This document shows positions 8,801 to 16,616 of a stretch of DNA of 24,860 bases, piece after piece (positions within the stretch are counted from its first letter, which is position 1; each line of letters begins with the position of its first letter). Below the pieces are notes generated by a model, which worked only from the letters and a program-made list of their open reading frames with translations, was not told the DNA's origin and did no database searches. This DNA is from CAYQZD01 sp964421875 (lineage in GTDB: Bacteria > Electryoneota > Tariuqbacteria > Tariuqbacterales > Tariuqbacteraceae). Both the position numbers and the translations under genes were made by a program. The stretch covers positions 1 through 24,860 of the forward strand of contig CAYQZD010000052.1 in NCBI GenBank assembly GCA_964421875.1, read 5' to 3'.

Positions 8801-9878
8801 GCTCATAGTACAGCGTTTTGTTCACTACTGTGCTAAGCTCTGTTATGGAGCTGGCGGTAAGTCGGCCCACGATGACTTCCGGCAGCACGTCGGCGCCGTC
8901 AAGCATAGAATAATTGTGGTCGGTATCGCTGGGGGAGCCGTAACAGGCTAAAGATACTGAACCGGAGGCGTCTCCTAACAGTATCACAAATTCCAGCGGC
9001 GGATCGCAGGTGTTATATACGCCCTGAATGGCGTTCTTTACCACTGTGGTGGAAGAGCCGTTGGGCAGCCGTTCAATTATGGTGTTATAACCTTTACGAC
9101 GCTTCCAATCAGCGAGTTCCTGAGCAAGCTCCATCGCGCCGGTGACATCGGGACACACAATCAGAATCGAACCGCGAACTTCCTCGCCATTGGGATTGAT
9201 ATAATCGTAGTTAGCGATGTGCTGTCGGTAGAGTTTGGCGAAGGATTCCGTAATGCTGTCGAAACTCTGCGTCTTGATATTGGATGTAGGCTCGTCATTA
9301 AATTCGAGTTCGACATGGATGTTGGTGAGCACCTGCGCCTCGCCGGTTACCGCGTTAACACGAACCGGATGGATATTAAGGGGAACCAGCCGGTAATCGC
9401 GCAGTATCGCCGGCTTGCTGAGTTCAATCCATTGGTTGGGAAAGAATTCACCATCCCCGTAGTAGCGGTTATCAAATTCCATCCTGGTAATGGTGGCGGA
9501 GCCTAAAACCGGCGCCTGATGCGGGTAAGGATTTACTTCGCGATAGCTGATGTACTCGGGAGTAACAGATTTAATGCGCACCCCCGCTCGGTCCGGGATA
9601 GCGAAGAGGCGGGTCACCACAGGAACCTCGGGCGCGCCTACTGCGCCGCTTACTCCTTCACCTTCCATCATCAGCAGGTCATACTGCTCGGAACCCTCCT
9701 GAACAGTCTTCACCGAAATACCTGGCAGCCTATAATCGACCACGATACCCCGTTCATCGGACTGTTGAATGGAGAGTTCAACCGCGTCGATTCCAGGCGC
9801 CCCGCTGAGCGCTCCCGATACTGCGGACCCGGCGAGGAAAAAAGTTACCAGCGCTAATGCAAGTAAATTCGTTCTCAT
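5811..9878 (-). CDS. Secreted gingipain-like cysteine protease (family C25) with C-terminal sorting-like domain
   Basis: A 1355-residue protein. It has a signal peptide (MRTNLLALALVTFFLAGSAVS), a propeptide-like region to ~225, and a C25 catalytic region ~230-565. The presumed dyad is H432 (WHYRGYIGMNG) and C464 (MLTCATGSF). Their 32-residue spacing is close to that of the gingipain H211/C244 pair, and the domain ends at a typical NNLMGDPSVDIW. Next come an Ig-like domain (~570-650), two CARDB-like repeats (~665-890), a domain with SNGWMAFG (~920-1120), and a ~100-residue module (~1135-1238, NPPIVIP start) shared with the chitinase and carboxypeptidase of this window. The C-terminus (~1270-1355; NPFNPSTSLSF, GREVARL, SGLYFSRL, final LLLIK) is FlgD/type-IX-like. 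AAGGAGC precedes the ATG. Substrate specificity cannot be read from the sequence. Confidence 0.9.
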   Translation of the reverse strand: MRTNLLALALVTFFLAGSAVSGALSGAPGIDAVELSIQQSDERGIVVDYRLPGISVKTVQEGSEQYDLLMMEGEGVSGAVGAPEVPVVTRLFAIPDRAGVRIKSVTPEYISYREVNPYPHQAPVLGSATITRMEFDNRYYGDGEFFPNQWIELSKPAILRDYRLVPLNIHPVRVNAVTGEAQVLTNIHVELEFNDEPTSNIKTQSFDSITESFAKLYRQHIANYDYINPNGEEVRGSILIVCPDVTGAMELAQELADWKRRKGYNTIIERLPNGSSTTVVKNAIQGVYNTCDPPLEFVILLGDASGSVSLACYGSPSDTDHNYSMLDGADVLPEVIVGRLTASSITELSTVVNKTLYYEREPTLTQTSWYKSGCLIAGSSSSGWSTIEVNHWILGELLRLGYSRIDSAWYNMGVSVISVMTSSANNGVSVWHYRGYIGMNGMSSGTILGLNNPFKLCFATMLTCATGSFGSSGSAQSEAWLKAGTPTVPKGGIGGVGTAGLTSTRYNNTMDQGMWAGLLHYGHTQQGPATFNGKMELYRTYQYDYSGQQYIYKNNLMGDPSVDIWMDIPQVMTVDYPDTVGVGTGSFEVTIQDNMGNPLAGRYVCLWKGAETYVGGRTNDSGVFASDVSLPTSGELLVTVTNHNDYPYRGQVQVVDYPLNPSFYALRVFDDNTAMTNGNNDSTANPSEMVELIVSLKNYGASRAAANISATLSTTDTTVNIISAVTSYPDIPPGGIRNPDGRLIVALDNNYRQDYRIPFTMDITTSLANFTTAFDVEVSSGEARVDSVSVTGNSFNPGEIDNLVLGIRNLGEWDLTGAVGTITTRDTMVHIIDGEANFGLIPGGSTVYNSSDPFIIAADNFITHGRNEVFRLRLVSSNGQEQDLYFSLVAGTIHQWDPIGPDNYGYYCIENYDSLYQPHPEYSWVEIRTTGTQLNLPDTGGDNNKSTVIAMPFRFPYYGEVHDSITVCSNGWMAFGSYAYISDFRNQRIPTTFGPPSGMLVPYWDDLKTMYVTGGVYQEYDQQNHRFIIEFGDVQHISGGTESFEVIFYDPVYYPTPTGDGDIVFQYDVATPVLGISTDHPYWTTGIMNPAHDDGIEHSVFNHYHPGAAQLAHGRAILFTTHTPFRGPLEISLDLEPINPPIVIPRNGGWFQYRARVSNDQIYNINFGAWVHATLPNGLQFGPLLVRTGNSIPGQSSMQRTVSQYIPGVAPSGNYFLNGFIGDYSTREVWTTDSIPFSKLGNVMGGDDEWLTTGWDEEPVDLAEVDLPSDYRLYPAHPNPFNPSTSLSFTLPEAGQVELTIFDVSGREVARLVNGWLNAGLHTCVWDAEGLPSGLYFSRLKAGSAVRTEKLLLIK

Positions 9879-10211
9879 CTGTTGCTGCTCCTTTCCGAAT
9901 GATGTTGTTCCCGTTACAAACTACAAAACTGCAAGGGGACGCCTTGACGCCCCTCAACAACTCTGGACGATAAAATTGTCCCAAGTACCTAAACTGAAGC
10001 TAATTAATAGGACAAACCATTATATTAAAATGATTCATCACTCTATAAATTAAAGCGTTGTCTTTCTATAAAGTAATAAAATAAACAAAAATATGCGAAA
10101 AGTCAATTGTTTTGTATATTTTTCAACATTTTGTTGTCTAAACACAAGCCATCTATCAGCTCTGTTTTGTGTACAGAAATTTGTTAATTGATAGCTCAAT
10201 GTAGTATTATA

Positions 10212-10317
10212 GTCATTCTTGAAAAGAATGACGAAAAAAAGAATGTCATTCCCGCGAAAGCGGGAATCCATCTTCTTGTATTTGTATTATTTACTGGACT
10301 CCTGCTTGCGCAGGAGT
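10212..10317. repeat. Cluster of three short palindromes
   Basis: Three perfect inverted repeats lie in a row: GTCATTCTT-GAA-AAGAATGAC (10212-10232), ATTCCCGC-GAAA-GCGGGAAT (10248-10267) and ACTCCTGC-TTGC-GCAGGAGT (10298-10317). The second fits the ATTCCC-N8-GGGAAT pattern of dRS3-type repeats and recurs in opposite orientation at 21755-21776. Confidence 0.85.
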
Positions 10318-10480
10318 AACAAATCATAGGACAATCTTTTTGGGAATCGCTATAGATGGTGGTGGTTGTTTGTTTTAATGAGTTCTTCAGAAAGGCGTAA
10401 GAAAGTGAAGGTGGCGCTCTTTAATCTGAATTGTCGCCGAATATCGGATTGATTGTTTGACCCACAGCAGGATTTTCACT

Positions 10481-10512
10481 AAAAAAAGCCCTCACGGCGT
10501 AACCGCGAGGGC
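10481..10512 (-). terminator. Intrinsic terminator of the ankyrin/metallo-hydrolase gene
   Basis: On the minus strand, a 10-bp GC-rich stem (10512-10503 with 10497-10488, loop of five) is followed by seven T residues. One stem position pairs G-U on this strand but would be A-C on the other, so the orientation is clear. The stop codon of the gene at 10535 lies 22 bases upstream. Confidence 0.92.
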
Positions 10513-10534
10513 GTTTGTCAAGCAGCCTGACTAT

Positions 10535-12622
10535 CTATTCCAAAGGCGTTTCGTACTTTTCTAAACTGAAGTTAATCGGCTCCCCCTTCTTATAGAAGAA
10601 GTGGTCGCCCTTATTCTGAGCGCAGAAAAACTCGGTCTTAATCCCCTTCTTCTTCGCCTCATCCGCAAATTCCTGGTACTTCACCTCCCAGTTGATAGCG
10701 TGAGTGGGTATCATTACGCTGGTGTTGAGTTTGTTCAGAGTATAGTAATTACTCTGCCTTAGTTCCTCCGGGTAGCGCGAATAGCGGCAGCCGGTCACAT
10801 TCAAGAACGCGAAGTCAAGCTGGCTGGTAAATTGTGACAGGTAGTCGATTTCAGCCTTGAATTCCTCTGAGGTCGCCTGGTCACTCCAGCCCGCATGGTC
10901 GCCCGCATGATAAATTTCCAGACCATCGACCTTGACCAGATATCCCACGCCGGCGTCGTTAGATTTGATGGTGCGGATTGACATCCCCTCCAAATCGAAG
11001 GAAGTCCGTGGCGCAGCATATTTATACTCCGGACCGTTGTATCCCGATTCCCGATAATGCGGGAGCTGCTCCGCCTTGAAACCGTAAACATATTGAATAT
11101 CCGGCAGCTTGTCCGCCCAGGCGAATATCGTTGTATCGAAATGGTCGCGGTGTTCGTGAGTCACAAAGACAGTAACATTCTGGTCGTGAAGCTCTTTGGG
11201 AAATATGTGCCCGTTAACCAGGCAGGGTTCGTCTGCGCAAGCCCCAAAAAGCCAGTAATCGAAAATCAGGAAATTATTCTGAGTCTTTATCCCCCAGCCG
11301 CAATGTCCCAAATACCAGAGCGCAGCTTCCCCTAGCTCCAAAGGTATATCCAGATATGCGGAACGCCCGAAATTCATCTCGGAATCTTCAGCTTCTCCAC
11401 CCTTGGATTTAAGCGTCTTAGCCACTTTTCTGTTGCCGTATTTGCAGGCGTAATATAGCGGTGTTCGTTCGACTTTATCCTTGACATTCAATGAAGCTCC
11501 GCCTTTAACCAGCTCATCGGCAATTTCCCCGCAGCCTTTGATAGAAGCTATATGAAGCGGAGTCCTGCCATAAAATCCTCCCTTTACATTTACATTGGCT
11601 TGATGCGCCAGCAGAGATTTGGTGATTTCCAATTGACCCATTGTCGCCGCAAAGTGCAAAGCTGTATTACCCTCTTCACCCTGTCTATCCACGTCAGCTC
11701 CGTTGCGGAGCAGAACATCGACTATCTCAGGCGCCCGGAATCTTGCCGCAACTATCAGCGGACTTTCGCCCTCGCCATCGGGGCCGTCGACGGCCGCCCC
11801 TAACGCAATCAGCTTCTCCACTACTTCCGCGCTGCGGCTGTAAACTGCAGCCCGCAAGGGAGTGAATCCCTGTTCGGTCTTAGCGTTGACATCCATACCT
11901 CGCTGCATCAGCAAATCGACTAACTGTCCATTGCCGCTTTCGGCTGCAATATGCATTGCGCTCCAGCCATTGTTCAGCTTCTCATTGAGGTTAGCGCCGT
12001 TGTTCAGCAGGATTTGCGCTGCCTCAACCTGCCCCGCGGCGCAGGCGCTAAGGAAGGGTGTGTAGCCCGCCTCGTTTTTAGCGTCGATTTCAGCCCCCCG
12101 CTTTATTAGAAGTTCGACCGTTTCAGAATGCCCGGAATAAGCCGCTCCGTGCAGCGAAGCGCTCCCATTCGGCTTCTTTGCTTTGACATCGGCGCCCTTG
12201 TCCAACAGCAGTTTGACAATCTCAGTATTTCCCCGGTAAGAAGCCCACTGCAGGGCGGACATACCGTTATCGTCCTGCTTCAAAACATCGGCTCCCTTCG
12301 ACAGCAGGAGCTTGACAATTTTCTCCTGACCGTTCAAAGCCGCCAGCATCAGCGGAGAAGTATGCTCCCGGTCGCCACTCTCAATATCCACGCCCCGGGC
12401 AAGAAAATACTTAACAAGTTTGTAGTGTCCATTGCTGACTGCCAGGTGCAAAGGCAGGTTCTCGTTCTCGTCCCTCGCGTTCAGAATCTCTGGATTGTCC
12501 GACAGCAGCGTCTTCACCGCCTTCAAGTTGCCGTTCGCCGCCGCAGTGTGGATTTCCCCGGCGCTAACGATAACAGGGATGAGAAGCGACGCCGAAATAA
12601 AAAGGGAGATAAAGACTCGCAT
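10535..12622 (-). CDS. Exported ankyrin-repeat protein fused to a metallo-beta-lactamase-fold hydrolase
   Basis: A 695-residue protein with a signal peptide (MRVFISLFISASLLIPVIVS, then AGEI). Residues ~22-430 contain about twelve ankyrin repeats, each with the typical TPLHxAAxxG and VxxLLxxGA patterns. Residues ~440-690 are a metallo-beta-lactamase fold: GHCGWGIKT at the start, the metal-binding HEHRDH at 489-494, H572 and D575 in YHAGDHAGW, and H641 in IPTHAINWE. All expected ligands for a two-metal site are therefore present. The hydrolase domain looks closest to the UlaG-like branch. GAGGAG precedes the ATG at normal spacing, and a terminator follows, so it is probably a single-gene unit. 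The substrate is unknown. The ankyrin stack may bind a protein or polymer in the envelope. Confidence 0.88.
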   Translation of the reverse strand: MRVFISLFISASLLIPVIVSAGEIHTAAANGNLKAVKTLLSDNPEILNARDENENLPLHLAVSNGHYKLVKYFLARGVDIESGDREHTSPLMLAALNGQEKIVKLLLSKGADVLKQDDNGMSALQWASYRGNTEIVKLLLDKGADVKAKKPNGSASLHGAAYSGHSETVELLIKRGAEIDAKNEAGYTPFLSACAAGQVEAAQILLNNGANLNEKLNNGWSAMHIAAESGNGQLVDLLMQRGMDVNAKTEQGFTPLRAAVYSRSAEVVEKLIALGAAVDGPDGEGESPLIVAARFRAPEIVDVLLRNGADVDRQGEEGNTALHFAATMGQLEITKSLLAHQANVNVKGGFYGRTPLHIASIKGCGEIADELVKGGASLNVKDKVERTPLYYACKYGNRKVAKTLKSKGGEAEDSEMNFGRSAYLDIPLELGEAALWYLGHCGWGIKTQNNFLIFDYWLFGACADEPCLVNGHIFPKELHDQNVTVFVTHEHRDHFDTTIFAWADKLPDIQYVYGFKAEQLPHYRESGYNGPEYKYAAPRTSFDLEGMSIRTIKSNDAGVGYLVKVDGLEIYHAGDHAGWSDQATSEEFKAEIDYLSQFTSQLDFAFLNVTGCRYSRYPEELRQSNYYTLNKLNTSVMIPTHAINWEVKYQEFADEAKKKGIKTEFFCAQNKGDHFFYKKGEPINFSLEKYETPLE

Positions 12623-12950
12623 AGACAGTCTCCTCTGGTAAATATAATAGATGGGATTGGTTTGTTTATTATATGACGAAGGAGAGGGGGAGGTAGTTAC
12701 ATTGAAAAAGACTGGATTGTTTGGAAATATACAATTAGATTATAGATAAAAGGTATCACTTCACTAATATGAAACATTTTCGTCATTCTGGCTGCGAAGC
12801 AAGCCAGAATCTTTCTTTCCCGGAAGGATTCCGGCTGCGCCGAAATGATTAACTTCAGATAGCTGTAGTCTTACGAAGAAAGAAGAATCAGTAGGAAAAT
12901 GTGTGCTAATAAGAAGAAATGTTGAAAAACCTCTATGTAAAATTTAATCT
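12623..12950. other. 328-bp intergenic region with a degenerate palindromic repeat
   Basis: The only structure seen is a decayed copy of the interspersed repeat at 12781-12850. It has a clean hairpin, ATTCTGGC at 12785-12792 with GCCAGAAT at 12803-12810, and its right end keeps TTCCGGCTGCGCC but has lost the match to the left end. The 5' end of the ankyrin gene's leader lies at the left; TATAAT-like boxes occur near 12640-12675 without a matching -35. No terminator is visible after the metal-transport operon. Confidence 0.55.
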
Positions 12951-14204
12951 TTATCCGTTACTTTCCCCCAATTCCCCCCGCAGCCGCTCCCCCAGTTTCT
13001 CATCGATGAAATGCTCTATCGTGTCCGCAGGTCCGTGTAGGTGGTCCTGCGGCAAGCCCAGATTGAGCAGGAACGCTTCCCAGGAACGGTGGTTCTTCAG
13101 CAGAGCCACTGCCGCCGCCGCCCCCTCCCGGGTCAATCTGATGCTCCCGTTATCCCGATATACTTTCTCCGCCCTGCGCAACTGTTTCATCGCTATATTC
13201 GACGCCCAGCGCGGCTGTCCCGTAGCGTCGATTAGCGTGGAACGCTCTAAAGCCTCCGTATCTTCCTTTTCCGCCCGCCGCACCAGCGCCAGCAGGATAT
13301 GGTCTTCCGCCACTTTCACCGATAACGCTAACCTGTGCCACAGCCTCCCCAGCGCCCCCTGGCTGGGGGAAAACAGCGCCGACCCTAAGAATATCCCCCC
13401 CGCCGCCGCAGTCATCGCTCCTGCAATAGAGCTATCGAACCACAGCGCCAGAAAATACCCTCCGATGGAGGAGCAAATTCCGAACACCACAGCGAGCACT
13501 AAAATTGTCTTCAGCCGGTCGCTCCATAAATACGCCGACGCTCCCGGCACGATGAACATCGCCACCACTAATATCGCCCCCACCGATTCGAAGGAAGCCA
13601 CCGTGGTCAGCGACACCGCCCCCATCAGAATGTAATGCAGCAGCGCCGCGTTGAACCCCAGCGCCGCCGCCAACGCCGGGTCGAAGGAGGACAGCTTCAG
13701 TTCCTTGAAAAGCAGTGATATTAATAGCAGATTCAACAGGAACACGAATCCTAAAATCCATACCGGCCGGGGTCCCATATCGGTTCCTTTTACAATGAAA
13801 ACATCCCAGGGTGTGTAAGCGATTTCGCCGTATAACACGCATTCCTGGTCCAAATCCACATTCCCCGCCCAGGCTGATATTAAAATCACCCCCACCGCGA
13901 ACAGCGCGGTGAAGGCGATTCCGATAGCGGCGTCCTCCTGCACCCTGAGCCGCCGGTGCATCGTTTCGATTAGTAGCGTGGTCAACAGCCCGAAGGCCGC
14001 CGCTCCTAAGAACATCGGCAGCACCGCCCGGCTTCCCGACAACAGGAATGCGATAGCGATGCCGGGCAATACCGCGTGGCTGATAGCGTCCCCTAAAAGC
14101 GACATCCGCCTCAGCACCAGAAACGTCCCTAACAGCCCGCAGGAGCCCGCCACCAGCGCCCCGGTAAGGATTATCCAGAACGCGTTGAGGAAGCCCTCAC
14201 TCAT
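12951..14204 (-). CDS. Metal ABC transporter permease with DtxR/MntR-like C-terminal domain (second permease)
   Basis: A 417-residue protein. Residues ~5-285 are a polytopic ABC-3 family permease of the Mn/Fe/Zn import type, with the family motif LLGDAISHAVLPGIAIAF and several further hydrophobic helices. Residues ~300-417 are soluble and resemble the metal-binding and dimerisation part of DtxR/MntR regulators: H372 in KNHRSWEAFL and E397-H398 in ADTIEHFIDEKLGERL align with DtxR HRLAERLL and EACRWEH. A winged-helix-like stretch with RLTREG lies before it. The start overlaps the previous gene by 8 bases and has GGAGG upstream, so the two are translationally coupled. The protein presumably imports a divalent metal. 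The tail may sense cytosolic metal and gate transport or act on DNA, which is inference. Confidence 0.88.
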   Translation of the reverse strand: MSEGFLNAFWIILTGALVAGSCGLLGTFLVLRRMSLLGDAISHAVLPGIAIAFLLSGSRAVLPMFLGAAAFGLLTTLLIETMHRRLRVQEDAAIGIAFTALFAVGVILISAWAGNVDLDQECVLYGEIAYTPWDVFIVKGTDMGPRPVWILGFVFLLNLLLISLLFKELKLSSFDPALAAALGFNAALLHYILMGAVSLTTVASFESVGAILVVAMFIVPGASAYLWSDRLKTILVLAVVFGICSSIGGYFLALWFDSSIAGAMTAAAGGIFLGSALFSPSQGALGRLWHRLALSVKVAEDHILLALVRRAEKEDTEALERSTLIDATGQPRWASNIAMKQLRRAEKVYRDNGSIRLTREGAAAAVALLKNHRSWEAFLLNLGLPQDHLHGPADTIEHFIDEKLGERLRGELGESNG

Positions 14205-15522
14205 CCCCGCCTCCCCGGAGGCTGCTGTCCGCTTCTTCGTGGATTTCGCTCATCTTCGTAGTTTCCACTCCAGCTTTGGCTAAAATCTCCTCCAATTTTT
14301 CGATGATTTCCGGCGTTAAAATATGTTCCGCCTCGTGAGCCGGGCGGTGAGTGTGGTCCAGCTTAAGGTCGGAACGATACACCAGATAGTATTCCCACAG
14401 CCGGTGGGATTTCACCACAAACACGCCTTCTTCGTGACCCTTGTCGGTTAAGAAAACCTCACCGTTGCGCCGATACCCTAATTTTTCCGCCTTGACACGG
14501 TTGAAAACGGCTCCGGTCTGAGCAACCGTGAGGTCTAATTTCCCGGCGATTTCCTCCGGACTGAAAGCATTCCGTCCGGGGAATTGTTCCCCCAGCTCGA
14601 TGAAAGCCCGCAGGAAATGCTGGATACTCTCGCGCCGCCGGTTCGATAATACCCGCCGCCAGCGGGCGAGTATCCCCCGTTCCGGCGCAAAAGTCGAAGA
14701 CAACGCGAAAATCCCCGTAGCGCATACCACCATCACCGGGCCCGTGGGAATCCGCGGCGCCAGCGAGCTGACGATTGTCCCCACAATTCCCGACAACGCC
14801 CCGAATACTACCGATAAAACTAACACCCGGTTCAGGTTGTCAGACCAGTACCGCGCCGCCGCCGCCGGAGTGATGAGCATCGCCGCTATCAGTATCAGCC
14901 CCACCGCCTGCAATCCCACCATCACCGTCAGCACTATCAAGCCCATCAGTATCAAATCGACCGCTTTCGCCGGAAAACCCGATATCGCTAAAAAGTCCTT
15001 ATCGAAAATCAGGCACTTCAATTCCTTAAACAGTAAGACAACGACTACGATGATAAAAACCGCCAATACCGCCATCACTTTTATATCCGAGGAGACCATC
15101 GAGGCGGCTTGACCGAACAGAAATTTATCCAATCCGCTCTGGTTCCCCGCCGGACTGCGCTGGATGAATGTAAGCAGTACGATGCCTATACCAAAGAACA
15201 CAGACAGCACGATGCCAATCGCCGCGTCGGGCTTGATTCGGGTGTGGTTCACGATAGACTGTATCGCCAGCACTCCTATCACCCCGGAAACCGCCGCCCC
15301 CGCTAAGAGTGGCAGTATCGACTTGCTCCCCGTGAGCAGGAATGCGATACATATCCCCGGCAAAGCCGCGTGAGCCATCGCGTCCCCCACCAGGCTCCGT
15401 TTGCGTAATACCGCAAATATCCCCAGCAATCCCCCTGTCGCTCCTATCAGCGTGGCTCCCAGCAGCACATAGCGTACATTTGCATCCTGCAGGGTCAATA
15501 TTCGCAGCAAATCCCCGCTCAT
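14197..15522 (-). CDS. Metal ABC transporter permease with DtxR/MntR-like C-terminal domain (first permease)
   Basis: A 441-residue protein. Residues ~15-290 are an ABC-3 permease with SLVGDAMAHAALPGICIAF and about eight hydrophobic segments, placing it with the MntB/TroC/ZnuB-type importers. Residues ~300-420 form a cytoplasmic tail with a readable winged helix-turn-helix (FSPEEIAGKLDLTVAQTGAV, then EVFLTDKG) followed by a metalloregulator core: H373 in SHRLWEYYL and E399-H400 in AHEAEHILTPEI. These match DtxR HRLAERLL and EACRWEH, with a histidine where DtxR has C102. It is longer than ordinary ~280-residue permeases by just this tail. Its ATG overlaps the ATPase stop as ATGA. Known relatives with this fusion occur in several phyla, but how the tail works is not established to my knowledge. 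Confidence 0.9.
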   Translation of the reverse strand: MSGDLLRILTLQDANVRYVLLGATLIGATGGLLGIFAVLRKRSLVGDAMAHAALPGICIAFLLTGSKSILPLLAGAAVSGVIGVLAIQSIVNHTRIKPDAAIGIVLSVFFGIGIVLLTFIQRSPAGNQSGLDKFLFGQAASMVSSDIKVMAVLAVFIIVVVVLLFKELKCLIFDKDFLAISGFPAKAVDLILMGLIVLTVMVGLQAVGLILIAAMLITPAAAARYWSDNLNRVLVLSVVFGALSGIVGTIVSSLAPRIPTGPVMVVCATGIFALSSTFAPERGILARWRRVLSNRRRESIQHFLRAFIELGEQFPGRNAFSPEEIAGKLDLTVAQTGAVFNRVKAEKLGYRRNGEVFLTDKGHEEGVFVVKSHRLWEYYLVYRSDLKLDHTHRPAHEAEHILTPEIIEKLEEILAKAGVETTKMSEIHEEADSSLRGGGDE

Positions 15523-16304
15523 CGCCCCGCTCCGCTCTTTTCAGCCACCGCCTGCGCCGCTTCAGCCAGCACGGTGAGGCTGCCGCCGTAAGTTTTTTGC
15601 AGGTTGTCCTGGTTAAATATTTCTTTCGCAGGACCTGAAGCCACTACCCGCATATTCAGCATTATCAGCCAGTCGAAATACTTGGTCACTGTCTGCAAAT
15701 CGTGATGCACCACCAGTAAAGTTTTCCCCCCGTCGCGCAATTCGCTTAAAATACCGATAATCGCTTTCTCAGTAGCCGCGTCCACTCCTACGAAGGGCTC
15801 GTCCATAAAGTATATCAAAGCGTTCTGCGCTAAAGCCCGCGCTAAAAACACCCGCTGTTGCTGCCCGCCGGAAAGCTGGCTGATTTGACGCCCCGCGAAA
15901 TCGGACATCCCCACCTTTGCCAAAGCTTCATCGGCGATTTCATAGTCCCTCCGGCTCGGCCGTCTAATCCAGCCGATATGACCGTAGCGCCCCATCAAGA
16001 CCACTTCCCGCGCGTTGATGGGAAAATCCCAGTCCACCGAGCCCCGCTGCGGCACGTAACCGATTTCCCGCTGCATCAGGTCGAAAGGCTTCCCGTAAAA
16101 TTTGACCCACCCCGAAGCCTTGGGTATCAGGTCCAGCGCAGCTTTTATCAGCGTGCTTTTACCCGAACCGTTGGGACCGATGATCCCGGCGAGTTTCCCC
16201 TCCGGCACCGTCAAATCCACATTCCACAGCACCGGCTTTTTCCGGTAAGCGATGGTCATATCGTGGATTTCCAGCGGCGGAGCGTTCGAATTCTGTTGGT
16301 TCAT
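15519..16304 (-). CDS. Mn/Fe/Zn-type ABC transporter ATP-binding protein
   Basis: A 261-residue ATPase with Walker A GPNGSGKST (43-51), Q-loop Q86 in VPQRGSVDWDFP, signature LSGGQQQR (144-151), Walker B ending DEP (168-170) and the switch histidine in VVHHD (200-201). The SVDWDFP-xxx-EVVLMGRYG stretch is typical of manganese/iron/zinc importer ATPases. It powers the two permeases encoded directly downstream. An upstream in-frame ATG at 16361 exists but lies inside an interspersed repeat and would add 19 residues with no family similarity, so the start at 16304 is preferred even though no strong ribosome site is visible. The gene for the periplasmic metal-binding protein that normally completes such a system is not adjacent. 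Confidence 0.92.
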   Translation of the reverse strand: MNQQNSNAPPLEIHDMTIAYRKKPVLWNVDLTVPEGKLAGIIGPNGSGKSTLIKAALDLIPKASGWVKFYGKPFDLMQREIGYVPQRGSVDWDFPINAREVVLMGRYGHIGWIRRPSRRDYEIADEALAKVGMSDFAGRQISQLSGGQQQRVFLARALAQNALIYFMDEPFVGVDAATEKAIIGILSELRDGGKTLLVVHHDLQTVTKYFDWLIMLNMRVVASGPAKEIFNQDNLQKTYGGSLTVLAEAAQAVAEKSGAGR

Positions 16305-16356
16305 ATAAAGATTGAGGTTTATAGGTTCGCAGTGTGGGTTCTTCAACCCACCACCT

Positions 16357-16420
16357 GTCATTCCGGCGTAAGCCGGAACCCTTCTTTCCCCCCTTTTCTA
16401 AAGGGGGGTAGGGGGGATTA
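16357..16420. repeat. Composite palindromic repeat, copy A
   Basis: A first hairpin (TTCCGGC/GCCGGAA) is followed by CCTTCTTT and a second hairpin CCCCCCTTT-TCT-AAAGGGGGG, then TAGGGGGGATT. The same two-hairpin layout, with nearly the same sequence, is found at 21322-21384. It opens with GTCATTCC as other copies do. Confidence 0.8.
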
Positions 16421-16566
16421 TGATTGGTGTACAGTGTCTGGTAATTGGTGTAGGTCGGCTTATTCAAAGCCGACATCAGCGTTACATTATGCCTTTAGCG
16501 CAGCGGAGACCTGGCAGATTTAACCAATTGACGGATTATTAGCGCACCCAGCGAATCGACGCTCTT

Positions 16567-16598
16567 GTACACCTGTACACCTGCCCACCTGTACACAT
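16567..16598. repeat. Four-copy 8-bp tandem repeat
   Basis: Units GTACACCT, GTACACCT, GCCCACCT and GTACACAT follow each other without gaps, just beyond the chitinase stop codon. Such arrays can change copy number by slippage. Confidence 0.75.
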
Positions 16599-16616
16599 CT
16601 TATTCGATTTTCAGAC

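Larger units (their letters stand above)
9879..10534. other. AT-rich 656-bp intergenic region upstream of the C25 protease gene
   Basis: Nothing here looks coding. The part nearest the protease start (about 9990-10200) is very AT-rich and should hold its promoter. A minus-strand TTGACT at 10106-10101 and a TATAAT-like box near 10020 are visible but not properly spaced as a pair. Three palindromes follow at 10212-10317, then ~160 bases with no recognised feature, then the terminator of the ankyrin/metallo-hydrolase gene. Confidence 0.5.
16305..16616. other. 312-bp intergenic region packed with hairpins
   Basis: Between the chitinase stop and the metal-transport operon are four structures: hairpin GTGGGTT/AACCCAC (16334-16351), the composite palindromic repeat (16357-16420), hairpin GTCGGCTT/AAGCCGAC (16454-16474) and an 8-bp tandem repeat (16567-16598). 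The metal-operon promoter must lie here unless it is read through from the chitinase gene, but none was recognised. The canonical MntR or Fur operator was not seen either. Confidence 0.55.

Noticed and set aside
12919..13635. A 238-codon open frame antisense to the second metal permease
   Set aside because: The permease is convincing on the other strand, and the Ser/Arg/Pro-rich translation is typical of an antisense frame in GC-rich DNA.
16305..16361. 19-residue N-terminal extension of the metal ATPase from an upstream ATG
   Set aside because: The extra codons fall in hairpin and repeat sequence, and the family similarity starts after the internal Met at 16304.
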